Positions 25,986-34,774 of a DNA stretch of 64,000 nucleotides are shown one piece after another. The notes under the pieces were generated by a model. The model was not told the origin of the DNA and made no database searches. It was given only the letters and a program-made list of their open reading frames with translations. This DNA comes from Aquicoccus sp. G2-2 (GTDB lineage: Bacteria > Pseudomonadota > Alphaproteobacteria > Rhodobacterales > Rhodobacteraceae), in the NCBI RefSeq assembly GCF_034555965.1, contig NZ_JAYDCK010000002.1, forward strand, positions 124,001 to 188,000. Direction: 5' to 3'. Within the stretch, counting starts at the first letter, position 1. Each line of letters begins with the position of its first letter. The position numbers and the translations under genes were made by a program.

Positions 25986-26288
25986 ATGACACTCGAAGAC
26001 ATCAAGGCCGCCGTCGATGCCGGCCAGACCGTACACTGGGCCAATACCGGCTACGTTGTCCACAAGGACCGGCTCGGTCAGTACCTCATCACCTATGTGC
26101 CGAATGGCAGCTGCATCGGTCTGACCGACCGGAGCGGGCACCGGTTGAACGGCAACGAGGCGGAGTTCTTCATAGCGCGATCGGAGGATGGCGCGGGGAA
26201 TCTGGATAGCCAATCAAGACCTGATGGGCAGGGCAGGGACGCAGCACCCGGAGGTGCGGTGGCACACCCACTCGCACGGCAGCGCTGA
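25986..26288 (+). CDS. Small hypothetical protein (100 aa)
   Basis: ATG 25986 has an excellent SD, TAAGGAGG, seven bases upstream. It reads MTLEDIKAAVDAGQTVHWAN, then GQYLITYVPNGSCIGLTDR and LNGNEAEFFIA. It resembles short proteins common on Rhodobacteraceae plasmids that usually end near that point. The last 30 residues (Asp, Gly and Arg-rich) look like an unselected extension, so the frame may run past its ancestral end. Function unknown. The 100-bp gap upstream holds nothing recognisable. Confidence 0.6.
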   Translation: MTLEDIKAAVDAGQTVHWANTGYVVHKDRLGQYLITYVPNGSCIGLTDRSGHRLNGNEAEFFIARSEDGAGNLDSQSRPDGQGRDAAPGGAVAHPLARQR

Positions 26289-26304
26289 GCCGGAGGCGGG
26301 GCAT

Positions 26305-26331
26305 AAAGGGAAAGCAAGCTTTCTGTTTTGT
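26305..26331 (+). promoter_or_regulatory. Leader motif copy 6, upstream of the DUF736 gene
   Basis: AAAGGGAAAGCAAGCTTTC followed by TGTTTTGTGA. This is the closest relative of the copy at 2.54 kb (same flanks GGGAAAG and TTTTGTGA). GAAAGC/GCTTTC forms a perfect 6-bp arm pair. It sits between the stop at 26288 and the ATG at 26414. Regulatory role inferred from recurrence. Confidence 0.45.
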
Positions 26332-26413
26332 GATCCCACGAGGGGTCGAGAAAGCAATCCCGGATGCGCTGGCAAGAACGTCAGGCACCGGCCAATCCAA
26401 AAGGAACCATCCC

Positions 26414-27142
26414 ATGTTCGCAGGAACCCTCACCCGCAATGTCGAGACTGCAGCCGCTCAGTACACCGGCATGATCCACTCGACGCGCTTTGATATCGCC
26501 ATCCAACTGGAGGCGCGGGCCAAGATGTCAGAACGCAGCCCGGATTTTGACGTTACGGCAGTCAACAAATCAGGCCGCAAGGTGCGCATCGGCACGGCCT
26601 GGAACGAGACCGGCAATACCAGCGGCAACCCCTACATCTCGATGCAGATCGATGTCGGCCTCGGCCCGTTCCGGGTCAACGCGGTGCAGAGGAAAGAGGC
26701 GCGCGCCGCCCAAAGCGGGGAGTTCGAGATCATCCCGCTGGTCTCCAACGGCCTGATGAAATCCGGCTCGATCTCGGGCGAGCTCACCGCCATGGACGCC
26801 GACAACGCCTTCACCGGCTACATTGCCAACATGATGTTCGATCTGGAGTTCATGCTGATCGAGAACAGCTACAAGACCGAGGAGACCCACCCCGACTACC
26901 GGATCGAGGTCAGCTCGCCCCGGGGCACACCGATCCGCGTCGGCTCGGCCTGGATGGCGAAAAGCAGCCGAACGGGCAATGACTACCTTTCGCTGCTGAT
27001 CAACACGCCCGATGGCGACCTGCGTGTCAACGCCGTGCAGAACGAAGAGCAGCGCGGCGGGCAGACCTTCTCGATCATCCCGTTCATCGACAGCGGTGAG
27101 CAGCCGCAGGACGCGGGCGCGGGGCTGTCGCTGGTCGCGTGA
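26414..27142 (+). CDS. Protein with two DUF736-like repeats
   Basis: 242-aa protein starting at 26414 (AAAAGGAACCATCCCATG). Two copies of a DUF736-type unit are visible. The first is around 55-90 (VRIGTAWNETGNTSGNPYIS, then GPFRVNAVQ). The second is around 175-215 (IRVGSAWMAKSSRTGNDYLS, then LRVNAVQNEEQ). DUF736 proteins are small and usually single-domain; they are common beside plasmid transfer genes and of unknown function. The tandem form suggests a gene duplication and fusion. An intrinsic terminator follows the stop, closing the accessory block. Confidence 0.75.
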   Translation: MFAGTLTRNVETAAAQYTGMIHSTRFDIAIQLEARAKMSERSPDFDVTAVNKSGRKVRIGTAWNETGNTSGNPYISMQIDVGLGPFRVNAVQRKEARAAQSGEFEIIPLVSNGLMKSGSISGELTAMDADNAFTGYIANMMFDLEFMLIENSYKTEETHPDYRIEVSSPRGTPIRVGSAWMAKSSRTGNDYLSLLINTPDGDLRVNAVQNEEQRGGQTFSIIPFIDSGEQPQDAGAGLSLVA

Positions 27143-27173
27143 CCTTGGCACGAGGCTTGAACATCTGAACTGC

Positions 27174-27205
27174 AAGGGGAGCCGTGGGTTCACGGTTCCC
27201 CTTTT
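27174..27205 (+). terminator. Intrinsic terminator after the DUF736-repeat gene
   Basis: AAGGGGA (27174-27180) pairs with TCCCCTT (27197-27203) and CCGTG (27182-27186) with CACGG (27191-27195). One mismatched pair separates the stems, the loop is GGTT, and the 3' side ends in a T-run (27202-27205). It sits 32 bp after the stop at 27142. It is the best intrinsic terminator in the window. Confidence 0.8.
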
Positions 27206-27409
27206 GCTGTGCTTGCTTCAATAGAGCGATCGAACTGCCACTTCATATGGCGTTCCGGTGTAGATGAGACTGCTAGATCGGAAGTGCCGCGCGGAGTTTC
27301 GATTAAAGTCAGACTTGTACAACTGCTTGAGCGGCAATCAATGCGTCAACAGCAACTTGAACCTCGGCGTAGAGCTCGGTGTCCAACTCTGCTGCGTCGA
27401 TTTCCACAA

Positions 27410-29778
27410 TCAGTGCGTAGCGTACGGAAGGCAAACTCTCAGCGAGAAGCTTTTCGACTTCCACCAACCGGTGACTGGGTGAACAGCCAGCAAGTTGCGC
27501 CGCGCCAGATCTGAAGCCTTGCACGTCAGCTGATCTATATGGAGCGAGCCTACATGGCGCCGATTGCTACCGTAGTCCCAAAGATCATCCTCGTCGCTTG
27601 CGGGACCATCAGGCTGTTCGGCCGCCTTGCTGATGCGAGCCAGGAACTGGGCTTCGCTCTCGCCAGCGCGATTGAGTTGGAAACGTAAGTTGTGGGACGC
27701 GTAGCGATACCGAACGCCGCGCGAAGCTTCGGAAGGGTTCGGAGCGATAAAGCTGCTGAGTGCCACCCGCAAGGTCACATCAGCATTACCGAGCGCGCGC
27801 AAAGCCTCAATGGGCCAGGGAAGGGCGAACAGCTTCATTTCGTTGTGGACATCACCCCCGGTCTTTTCAGAAATCCCGTACGGCGTAATCGTATCTTCCA
27901 CGATGAGGGTCAGCGCGTTCGACGCGCTGCGGCGGGCACGCGCCATGTCCGGCACACCATACCCATAGCGCTGAAAAAGGGGCGTGAAGTGACCCTTGTT
28001 TGGCTGGGCCGGCAAATGCGCACGCATCTGCTGCGTCCACCGCGCTGACGACACGTAGAGACCACGCACTGTCTCGGGCCAAAGCGTCGGATAGTCCGAC
28101 CAGAGTTCCGTTACATCCTTCGCTGCAAGCGCGGTCGCCGCGCTGGTGTCGAAGGTGAATGTGAAGGATCGGACTGGGTAATTGTGGTGAGTCGAAAGCA
28201 GCGATAACCATCCATGCCGCATTGGCGGTGGCATGGCACTTAGCGCCCAGTTTCCACCCTCAAGGACGACGTCCGGCTTGTTCGGCCAGTGGGACGACCA
28301 CGATGCAGTTCTCGAAGCTGGCGATAGATCGCCGAATGGTGCAAGCGCCTGGGCCGGCTCTCCGTCTGGCAGTACGGTCTTCTCTGTAAAGGCCCCAACA
28401 GACAGAACATTCCACGCTTGGGCAGGCGACTCGATTTCGTTGTCTTCGTGATCGCATCGGTCCAGGTAGTTTCCGGCACCAAAGGTGAAGTTGTCGGTAT
28501 TCCCTGCGGAGACAAGCACCAGGCGTTGTTGTTTCACCTCACCTGAAACACCGGCGGCGAGCTGATCGACCTCCGTCGACCAGGACGTCGGAGCGCCGTC
28601 ATGCGGGGTGTCCTCACCCGTCGTCGTGGTCATGGTGAAGGTCCGGCGTCGGGGGCCGACCTGTTCGACCGCATTGATCGCCTGTCTTGTCACGGCGCCG
28701 AGGAGATGATGCGGGTTCATCCCTGCATCAGGCAGCAGCTTCACGGATTCCAGACGGTTCACGACAGAAACCGGATTCGCGTGGTGCAGTTTCGGCGTCA
28801 GGTCTCCAAAGAGCGCCAGTCCTCCCATCTGCGTGCCATGGCCCGTCACATCCTCCAGCCCCCAGGCCGGGTTGGCGGCATGTCGGTCATCCACGCTGAG
28901 CGCCGGCTGAATGAGAGGATGCGCGCGACTGACACCGGTATCCAAAAGCGTGACGTAGCTAGGATCGGGATTGTCAGTGTAGGTCGTACGACCCGCGAGT
29001 TCGTCGACCCACTGCGCCTGTTCTGCCACCGGCAAGCCGTCGAAGAAATCCGCTGTGATGGTCGGAGCAGCAAGGGCGCGCACGCCGCCTAGTCGGCGGG
29101 CGGCTTGGGCGAGCTGATTACGATCGGCCTCTACGATCACAACGATATCTTCGGGAAACTCCAGCCGATCTGCTCCCACGGTAACGCCATATTTTGGTGC
29201 GGCCGCGACGAAACCTTCGGTCATTTGAGGCTCGAGCCAAACCTCCCAGACGGTCGCAACATCCGCTGCTGGAAATTTGCCTGAAGGGCTGCGCCAGAGG
29301 GCACGCAATCCCGCTTCCGTGATGGCAGCGACGCTCTGCACCAGATCCGCGTTCTTCGGACGGCCCGGGATGAATTCACCATCCTTTTCCCGGTCGGGTG
29401 TGTCTTCCGTCCGAAACTGCTCGACCTTCTTGCGCAGCTTTTCAATACCCTTGGCTGTCGCAAACACCGTCGCGCGCTCTTCGGTACCACCGGGATCAGG
29501 GTCTCGGCGACGCGAAGGAGAGTCAGGCCACTAGCGTCGAGGCTGTCTTTCTTCAGGCGCTCGTCGATACGCGAGCGTACTTCCAGATAGACGCCGGGAA
29601 GTTCGGCTGCTGGAATATCTGGCAGCGCGTCGATGGCCTGAAGCAATGCTTGGGCGTGCGCCGCGCGATTGGGGACATCACTTGGTCTTTTGGACCCGCC
29701 CCCGCCCTTTGCTTGGAACGGGCGAGGTTGTCCGAGATTGCGAAGGTGGAAGTGCCGAAGGTCTCGTGCCATTGTCAT
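27410..29778 (-). pseudogene. Subtilisin-like (S8) serine protease, frameshifted near residue 95
   Basis: S8-family peptidase. The N-terminal part starts MTMARDLRHFHLRNLGQPRP at 29778. The catalytic Asp is in VTLLDTGVSRAHPL, the His in DVTGHGTQMGGLALF, and the Ser in DTSAATALAAK, where the family usually has Gly-Thr-Ser. The first about 95 residues are in one frame (to LTLLRVAE), and the rest is in another from about 29490. One extra C in the CCC near 29493 joins them as ETPDPGGTEERATVF. Its 5' end overlaps the AAA ATPase gene by about 100 bp. Such protease-ATPase pairs recur in bacteria and may be defensive; the substrate is unknown. The frameshift may be a sequence error. Confidence 0.8.
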
Positions 29779-30760
29779 CGGTCCCTAGTTCTTGGAGCGA
29801 CCGTCGGCGTTCGAGGGCATCAAGCAAATCCTGTGTCGCAATCTTGTCGGTATCATTCAGAACAGCACGTCGAGCGGCATCTTCCGCCGCTGCCACAACA
29901 TCGGCCGTTGAGAGGCCTGTGGCAACGTCTATAACCCGTTTCCATCCCATGCGAGCGAGTGAGAAGCCGATCAAACGGCGTTCGAGCGCCTGCCGAATGG
30001 CAGGGCCATCGGGCATGACATATGGCAACACGAGATCAAAGCGGCGCAGCACAGCGCGGTCAAGAATTCCCGGCAGGTTTGTAGTGGCAATGACGATCGA
30101 AGGCCCGGTATCCTCATCCAGGAACTGCAGGAACGAGTTCAGAACCCGCCGGGCCTCACCGACATCGTTCTCACCGCCCCGGGCCGCGGCCAAAGCGTCG
30201 ATTTCGTCGAAGAGATAGATACCGCGCGTCGTCTTGACGGCATCGAATATCATCTTCAGCTTCTGCGCTGTTTCACCCATGAATTTTGTGATCAGCCCGT
30301 GGAGCATGACCGAAAAGAGAGGGTACTGCAGCTCACCGGCAAGCGCTGAAGCACTCAGGGTCTTGCCGGTTCCGGGAGGACCGGAGAGGAGAACGCGCCG
30401 CCGTGGCTTCAACCCTTTCGCCTCGAGCTTTTCGCGCATTCGTGTCTCTACAACGAGATGCGCGAGTTCGCTCTCAATCCTGTCTGGCAAGATGACATCG
30501 ACGAGGCGCTCGGTCGGATAGGACGCGGCAAGGAACTCCGCCAGATCACCGCGGGGTGTTGCGATAGGAGTGATCGCAGGGGTTCGCTTCGAAGGCGGCT
30601 TCTGTCCCGCTTCGGCCCATTGTCGCAACTGTTCAGCCAGCCGGGTATGTCCCTTCTGCTCTTCAGCCGCAGAGAGTTGCATCGCCAGATCGTAAAAACG
30701 ATCAGCGTCCCCTTCTGCGTGGCTCTTGACGAGACCGATGAGTTGTTGGGCGGAAGCCAA
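29678..30760 (-). CDS. AAA+ ATPase paired with the S8 protease
   Basis: 360-aa AAA+ protein. A helical N-terminal region (about 1-90) is followed by the ATPase core: Walker A GPPGTGKT (127-134) and Walker B IYLFDEIDAL (D185, E186). Sensor I is VIATTNLPGILD and the arginine-finger region is RAVLRRFDLVLPY. The C-terminal lid (STADVVAAAEDAARRAVL) is normal. The Pro/Ser-rich last 40 residues overlap the protease gene's start. It probably unfolds or presents substrates to the protease, or gates its activity. Both genes lie on the minus strand, opposite to the surrounding accessory block, so they look like a separate inserted module. Confidence 0.85.
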   Translation of the reverse strand: MASAQQLIGLVKSHAEGDADRFYDLAMQLSAAEEQKGHTRLAEQLRQWAEAGQKPPSKRTPAITPIATPRGDLAEFLAASYPTERLVDVILPDRIESELAHLVVETRMREKLEAKGLKPRRRVLLSGPPGTGKTLSASALAGELQYPLFSVMLHGLITKFMGETAQKLKMIFDAVKTTRGIYLFDEIDALAAARGGENDVGEARRVLNSFLQFLDEDTGPSIVIATTNLPGILDRAVLRRFDLVLPYVMPDGPAIRQALERRLIGFSLARMGWKRVIDVATGLSTADVVAAAEDAARRAVLNDTDKIATQDLLDALERRRSLQELGTDDNGTRPSALPPSQSRTTSPVPSKGRGRVQKTK

Positions 30761-31446
30761 GGTCGAGTTGCTCTTTCTGAATGATCATTTTCAATGATAC
30801 TAAGGTCTTTTCTACATTCGAACCCCTCAGCAGACCAGACAATTTGCGCTGTTTGGAAGCAGAGTGTGTCGGTTTTGTGCTCTCGAGCATCGACTTGGAT
30901 GCTTGCCTTGCGGCCGCCCCAGCTCGGCTTCGCGTGTCGCAGGGGAGAACGGCCCTTCGGTCCGTCGCGCATTCGGCCATGCGGCCTCACCGCGGCGTTG
31001 CGCCTAGCATCCCGGTTTGCCCGCCTCGCGAGCACGTCCCTCCCCGGCCGCTCTGCCGGACTGCGCTCTGGTCTGTTTTGGCCGAGGCCAAAACGATCCC
31101 GGCGCTTCATCCGTCTCCCGCGTCCGGTCGGTCCGTTTGCCTGCTCGGGTCGGGCAAACCTACCGTCAAAACACACACACATGAGTGCGGAAGCATATCC
31201 TCCGGATGGCCCCCAAATCAGCCCGCGTCAAGGATCGCAAAACTTTTCGGCGAGGGAGGGGCCCATGGCGCGGGGCGGTGCCGTGCGTGAGGGTGCGCGT
31301 GTTTCGGGTGCTGCGCGCAGAAAACTTTTGCGCCCGGCAAGCCGGCGGCTGCGCCGTCCCTGACCCGGGCAGATTCGGAAACCAGGCATTCGGCCATGCC
31401 CCCACACTCACGTGGTGGCCTTGGAACCGAACACTGGAGACCAAAC
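30761..31446. other. Long non-coding stretch with hairpins
   Basis: No gene is supported on either strand. Visible structure includes GTTTGCC/GGCAAAC around 31135-31157, CCGGC-AA-GCCGG around 31340, and two copies of AAAACTTTT (near 31230 and 31323). It holds the divergent upstream regions of the ATPase gene and the DUF2493 gene. Its length and hairpins resemble the stretch before mobC, so a transfer-related or regulatory role is possible. Confidence 0.5.
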
Positions 31447-32373
31447 ATGGCTTACGACACCGCTAACACCTACGAGACCATCGAGCTTTTCGGACTGACC
31501 GAGAAGGACGCACAGCTCTCGATCCCGGAGGATCACGTCCTGACCGACCACATCATCCGCGAGAGCTTCGAGGCTCTCGGTCAATTGCGCAATACCGGGC
31601 TTGAAGCAGAAATCGAACCGCTGGCCCATGGGCTCGCGACGATCCTGCAGCGCCGCAAGGTGGCGCTCGGCAAGGAGGTCGACCGCACCGCCGACAAGAT
31701 CGGCGCGCTGGCAAAATCCCACGACGGATCGGAGATCGCCGAGACCGCGCTCGAAGAAGCGCAGGCGCGCTTCCTGCAGCTGCGCGAGATTGTTGGTGCC
31801 ATTGAGGTGATGAGCGAGGCTGCGGCGGAATGCTACGAGATCGAGACCGGCCATGCCTTCATCCCGGCAGCGGGCTCGCGCGCAAGCGTCCGGGCGCAAG
31901 AGACCGGGGCGGTCTTCGAGGCGCGGCAGCTCCTAGAGCAGCACGACCGCGAAACCGCCGAGAAGTCGAAAGTCGAGGGGGTGCCCCTGATCGTCTCGGG
32001 TGCCACCGACTGGACCGATGTCGATGTGATCTTCAACACGCTCGACAAAGTTCGCGAACGGATCAAGCAGAACCGCAATCAGGAGATCTTCCTCTGCCAC
32101 AAGGGTGGCAAGCACGGGGCCGAGATGATCGCGGCTCGGTGGGCCCGGGCACGCGGGATAGCACAAGCGCGCTTCGATCCGCGCTGGTCCGCACACGGAC
32201 GGGCGGCACCGTTCAAGTGCAACGACGAGATGCTGGACGACAAGTTCGCGGCGACGGGGGTTGTACTCTTCGGCGGCAACGGGGTCGCGCTGAACCTCGG
32301 GCAGAAAGCGGAAGCGAAAGGCCTGACGGTCATGCGGGTTGCGGACCCGGTGAAGAAGGCGTCGCAGGAGTGA
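31447..32373 (+). CDS. DUF2493 (SLOG-like) domain protein
   Basis: 308-aa protein starting MAYDTANTYETIELFGLTEK at 31447. A helical N-terminal half (to about 165) precedes a C-terminal Rossmann-like DUF2493 domain: PLIVSGATDWTDVDVIFNTL, IFLCHKGGKHGAEMIAARWA, and the late GVVLFGGNGVALNLGQKAEA. Related SLOG-type domains bind nucleotides or nucleotide-derived ligands. DUF2493 genes are frequent on conjugative plasmids of this group, near transfer genes as here, with no proven role. The frame is intact and of typical length. It lies after the long gap that follows the divergent ATPase/protease pair. Confidence 0.8.
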   Translation: MAYDTANTYETIELFGLTEKDAQLSIPEDHVLTDHIIRESFEALGQLRNTGLEAEIEPLAHGLATILQRRKVALGKEVDRTADKIGALAKSHDGSEIAETALEEAQARFLQLREIVGAIEVMSEAAAECYEIETGHAFIPAAGSRASVRAQETGAVFEARQLLEQHDRETAEKSKVEGVPLIVSGATDWTDVDVIFNTLDKVRERIKQNRNQEIFLCHKGGKHGAEMIAARWARARGIAQARFDPRWSAHGRAAPFKCNDEMLDDKFAATGVVLFGGNGVALNLGQKAEAKGLTVMRVADPVKKASQE

Positions 32374-32606
32374 AGAGAGGGGGTCGCGCTTGGCGCGGCC
32401 CTTTCGCTGTTTTCCCAGATGTGTGCGAACCTCGGCGGTATCGCAGTGAGCTCCAGCAACGGGCATCGACAGGCTTGGTGACCGCAATCCGGCCAATCTG
32501 TTTTTGGGAATGGCTGGATGGTATCTCGATGCAATCACAGCTTAATGTGGCCGTGCGGCAGAAGACATTTGTTGCGCAGCTCAACACCCGAACAGGTTTT
32601 TCCTCG

Positions 32607-33683
32607 ATGCCTTTTTCTCCGGAACGCACCAAAGAGATCCAATCACGCATTGATGCGCGTTTGCTGTCCGGGCAGGCAAACGATTGGGAAGTGTCTTTTC
32701 TCACAAACATGGCTGAACGGTTTGAGCGTCACGGGACGGAGACGCGCCTGAGCAAAGCTCAGTACGCCAGCCTGCACAAAGTCCTGAAACTGGAAGGGGA
32801 AAAACCGGCCCAGACAAGGGCAGCTGCCGAGGACGGCACTTCGAAACCAGCACCAAAGCGCAGCCCCAGAGCCGTTCAGGCGAGACCCCGTTCGATCTCC
32901 GTGAGCCGCGCAATCACCGCACCTCGGCGTGCCGTGCGCAAGGCTCAACGCCAAATCATGGTGCCGTTGGTGATCGCTGTCGGGTTCTTCGCGTTGGTTG
33001 GATCATTGTTTGAGACGTCGAATTCGCGATCCACACCCTACAGTCCGTCAGCAATTCCCACATCGCAAACGACAAACACCACTTACGTCTATGTGACAGG
33101 GACACGTGTCAACCAACGTTCTGAGCCGTCTACCGCGAACGCTGTGATGGGCGTCTTGAGCGAAGGGACTCGCGTCGAAATGCTTCGCGATGAAGGGCAA
33201 TGGACCCAAATTCGGTCTAGCTTGGGAGTGGGCTGGATGTCTTCCAGTTTCCTATCGCCGGTCTCGCCACCTGCAGAGCGACCCGCCTCGCAAGACCGGT
33301 CGCTTCGAGCCAGCGATGTGCGGATCATTGATGGTGATACGATTGATATTCGAGGCATGACAGCGAACGTGCGTCTCGTCGGGTTTAACGCGCCTGAGAC
33401 ATGGAGACCATCCTGCACTGCAGAGCGCCAGGTCGGGGAACAGGCAACAGCGCGTCTTGGTCAATTGGTGCGGGGTGCGGCGTCAATTGAATTTGAGCGC
33501 GTGGCCTGTTCCTGCCGGCCCGGGACTGAAGGCACGGATCGATGCAATTTCGGGCGGTTTTGTGGCTCGTTGTTCGTTGACGGTCGGGACGTGGGCAGTA
33601 CGCTCATTGCTGAAGGTTTGGCCGTGCCATACCGATGTGGCCGCACCAGCTGTCCCCCACTCCCTCAACCCTGGTGCCGATAG
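32607..33683 (+). CDS. Membrane-anchored or exported SNase-like nuclease with SH3 domain
   Basis: About 358 aa from ATG 32607 (ATG 32529 is an alternative start; neither has a strong SD). A helical N-terminal part and a basic Arg/Pro linker lead to one membrane segment (IMVPLVIAVGFFALVGSLF). A bacterial SH3 domain follows (YVTGTRVNQRSEPSTANAVM, GVGWMSSSFLSP). The C-terminal staphylococcal nuclease-like domain has VRIIDGDTIDIRG, VRLVGFNAPET and SLFVDGRDVGSTLIAEGLAV. The order suggests a cytoplasmic tail with the nuclease outside the membrane. It may process envelope-associated or extracellular DNA. Extra cysteines near the end (ACSCRPG, RCGRTSCPP) suggest disulfides. Confidence 0.72.
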   Translation: MPFSPERTKEIQSRIDARLLSGQANDWEVSFLTNMAERFERHGTETRLSKAQYASLHKVLKLEGEKPAQTRAAAEDGTSKPAPKRSPRAVQARPRSISVSRAITAPRRAVRKAQRQIMVPLVIAVGFFALVGSLFETSNSRSTPYSPSAIPTSQTTNTTYVYVTGTRVNQRSEPSTANAVMGVLSEGTRVEMLRDEGQWTQIRSSLGVGWMSSSFLSPVSPPAERPASQDRSLRASDVRIIDGDTIDIRGMTANVRLVGFNAPETWRPSCTAERQVGEQATARLGQLVRGAASIEFERVACSCRPGTEGTDRCNFGRFCGSLFVDGRDVGSTLIAEGLAVPYRCGRTSCPPLPQPWCR

Positions 33684-34041
33684 CAAGGGCACTCACCCAA
33701 CACAGACGACGAATCTTCGCGCGCGGCTGAACGCTGACCCGCTGTGTGGTGCGCGTGACGGATCATTATCCAGATGCATTGGATCAGAACGAACCAAGCC
33801 ACCTCAGACCGGTATCGACGGGTGCGAACGCGACTGCAAAGTGGCGGCACAAATTCGGGTCTCTCCTTTTTGCTCATAGATGTGGATCGCACGGGGTCGG
33901 CCCGTTCGTGCCCTCAGCTCACGCTTCGGCAAGCACAAATACGGCTTCCACGGCTGGCCGCGGACCCTCCGCATTTGCGCTTGCGACCGGGCCTCTTGCC
34001 CCCGTGCCGGGTGATCCCCATCGCAACAAGGAGTAACCCAA
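33684..34041. other. Non-coding gap
   Basis: 358 bp between the nuclease gene and the small gene at 34042. I see no supportable coding frame; candidate frames here are biased low-complexity readings. The last 15 bases hold CAAGGAGTAACCC, the SD of the next gene. No strong repeat or terminator was found. Confidence 0.4.
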
Positions 34042-34248
34042 ATGACCAACCACTACGTCGCCACCGTCCCCGTCAAGTTCACCGACACCGATGGCCAGGA
34101 GCGCACCCGTTTTCAGCGCGTGGGTGCGATGTTCCGCAACACCCGCAACGGGGATGGCTCGGAGTTCTTCAGCCTCAAGCTCGACTTCCCGGTCGCGGTC
34201 TCGGAGCTGGTGATGTTCCCGCCGAGCGCAAAGGACCCTCAGGACTGA
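34042..34248 (+). CDS. Small hypothetical protein (68 aa)
   Basis: ATG 34042 has a clear SD, AAGGAG, ten bases upstream. It reads MTNHYVATVPVKFTDTDGQE, then RFQRVGAMFRNTRNGDGSEF and FSLKLDFPVAVSELVMFPPS. The pattern of a strand, a Gly-x-Met-Phe-Arg-Asn turn and a second strand is reminiscent of DUF736-like small proteins of transfer regions, but the match is weak. It is the last gene before the putative oriT and on the + strand. Function unknown. Confidence 0.55.
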   Translation: MTNHYVATVPVKFTDTDGQERTRFQRVGAMFRNTRNGDGSEFFSLKLDFPVAVSELVMFPPSAKDPQD

Positions 34249-34442
34249 ATCCTCTGACGAGGATGGGCAGCCCCAGGACGATCTTGGGGCGGCCCGATCC
34301 CTGTTCCAGGGATGCCGTCACTGGCGTGGGTGATCGCCGGCAGCGACCTCGCCTGGTGGCGGTCGCTGCGCGCTCAACGGACGCACTCCCCTCGGAATGA
34401 TCGGGCCGCGACAGACCGGCCATTCAGCCTCAAGGGGGCCAT

Positions 34443-34504
34443 CCGTAAAAACCGGCGGCCGAGGCCTCCCGGTTTTTGCGGCAGAGATTTGGCAAGCCAA
34501 ATCT
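34443..34504. repeat. Two adjacent strong hairpins left of oriT
   Basis: First, CCGTAAAAACCGG (34443-34455) pairs with CCGGTTTTTGCGG (34469-34481) with one mismatch. Second, AGATTTGGC/GCCAAATCT (34485-34504) is a perfect 9-bp palindrome separated by AA. Further right, GAACAC/GTGTTC (about 34571-34586) forms a 6-bp hairpin. They lie in the 558-bp non-coding stretch 34249-34807 before mobC. Candidate single-strand initiation site, single-strand promoter or part of oriT. Confidence 0.6.
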
Positions 34505-34689
34505 GGCCCTCCTTGACCCTGCCTGTCCGCTCTGTCGGTGGGGTTTGCGCCCGCCCGCGGTTCCGTCCGAACACATGCGTGTTCGTCCAGACCCTCGGGC
34601 GGTGCTGGGGAAGGGGACCCATTGGACAGGTGGGGTTCTTGATGGCGAGGGGACAGGCCCGCGCCCCTGCGGACCGCGGGGGAAGCGGA

Positions 34690-34774
34690 CACCAAGGCTG
34701 CCTGAGACAGAATGCAACGTAAGTATATGATTGACAGCTTGGTATATTATCGTAAGGTAGGGGCAGCCTTGGTG
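34690..34774. other. Putative origin of transfer (oriT)
   Basis: A perfect 13-bp inverted repeat, CACCAAGGCTGCC (34690-34702) / GGCAGCCTTGGTG (34762-34774), flanks a 59-bp AT-rich core. The core holds two CGTAAG and two GTATAT direct repeats, and TTGACA. It ends 33 bp before the mobC start and about 600 bp before the relaxase, the classical oriT position. The AT-rich core in a GC-rich setting and the long arms fit relaxosome sites. The repeat is seen directly; oriT function and the nic position are inferred. Confidence 0.6.
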
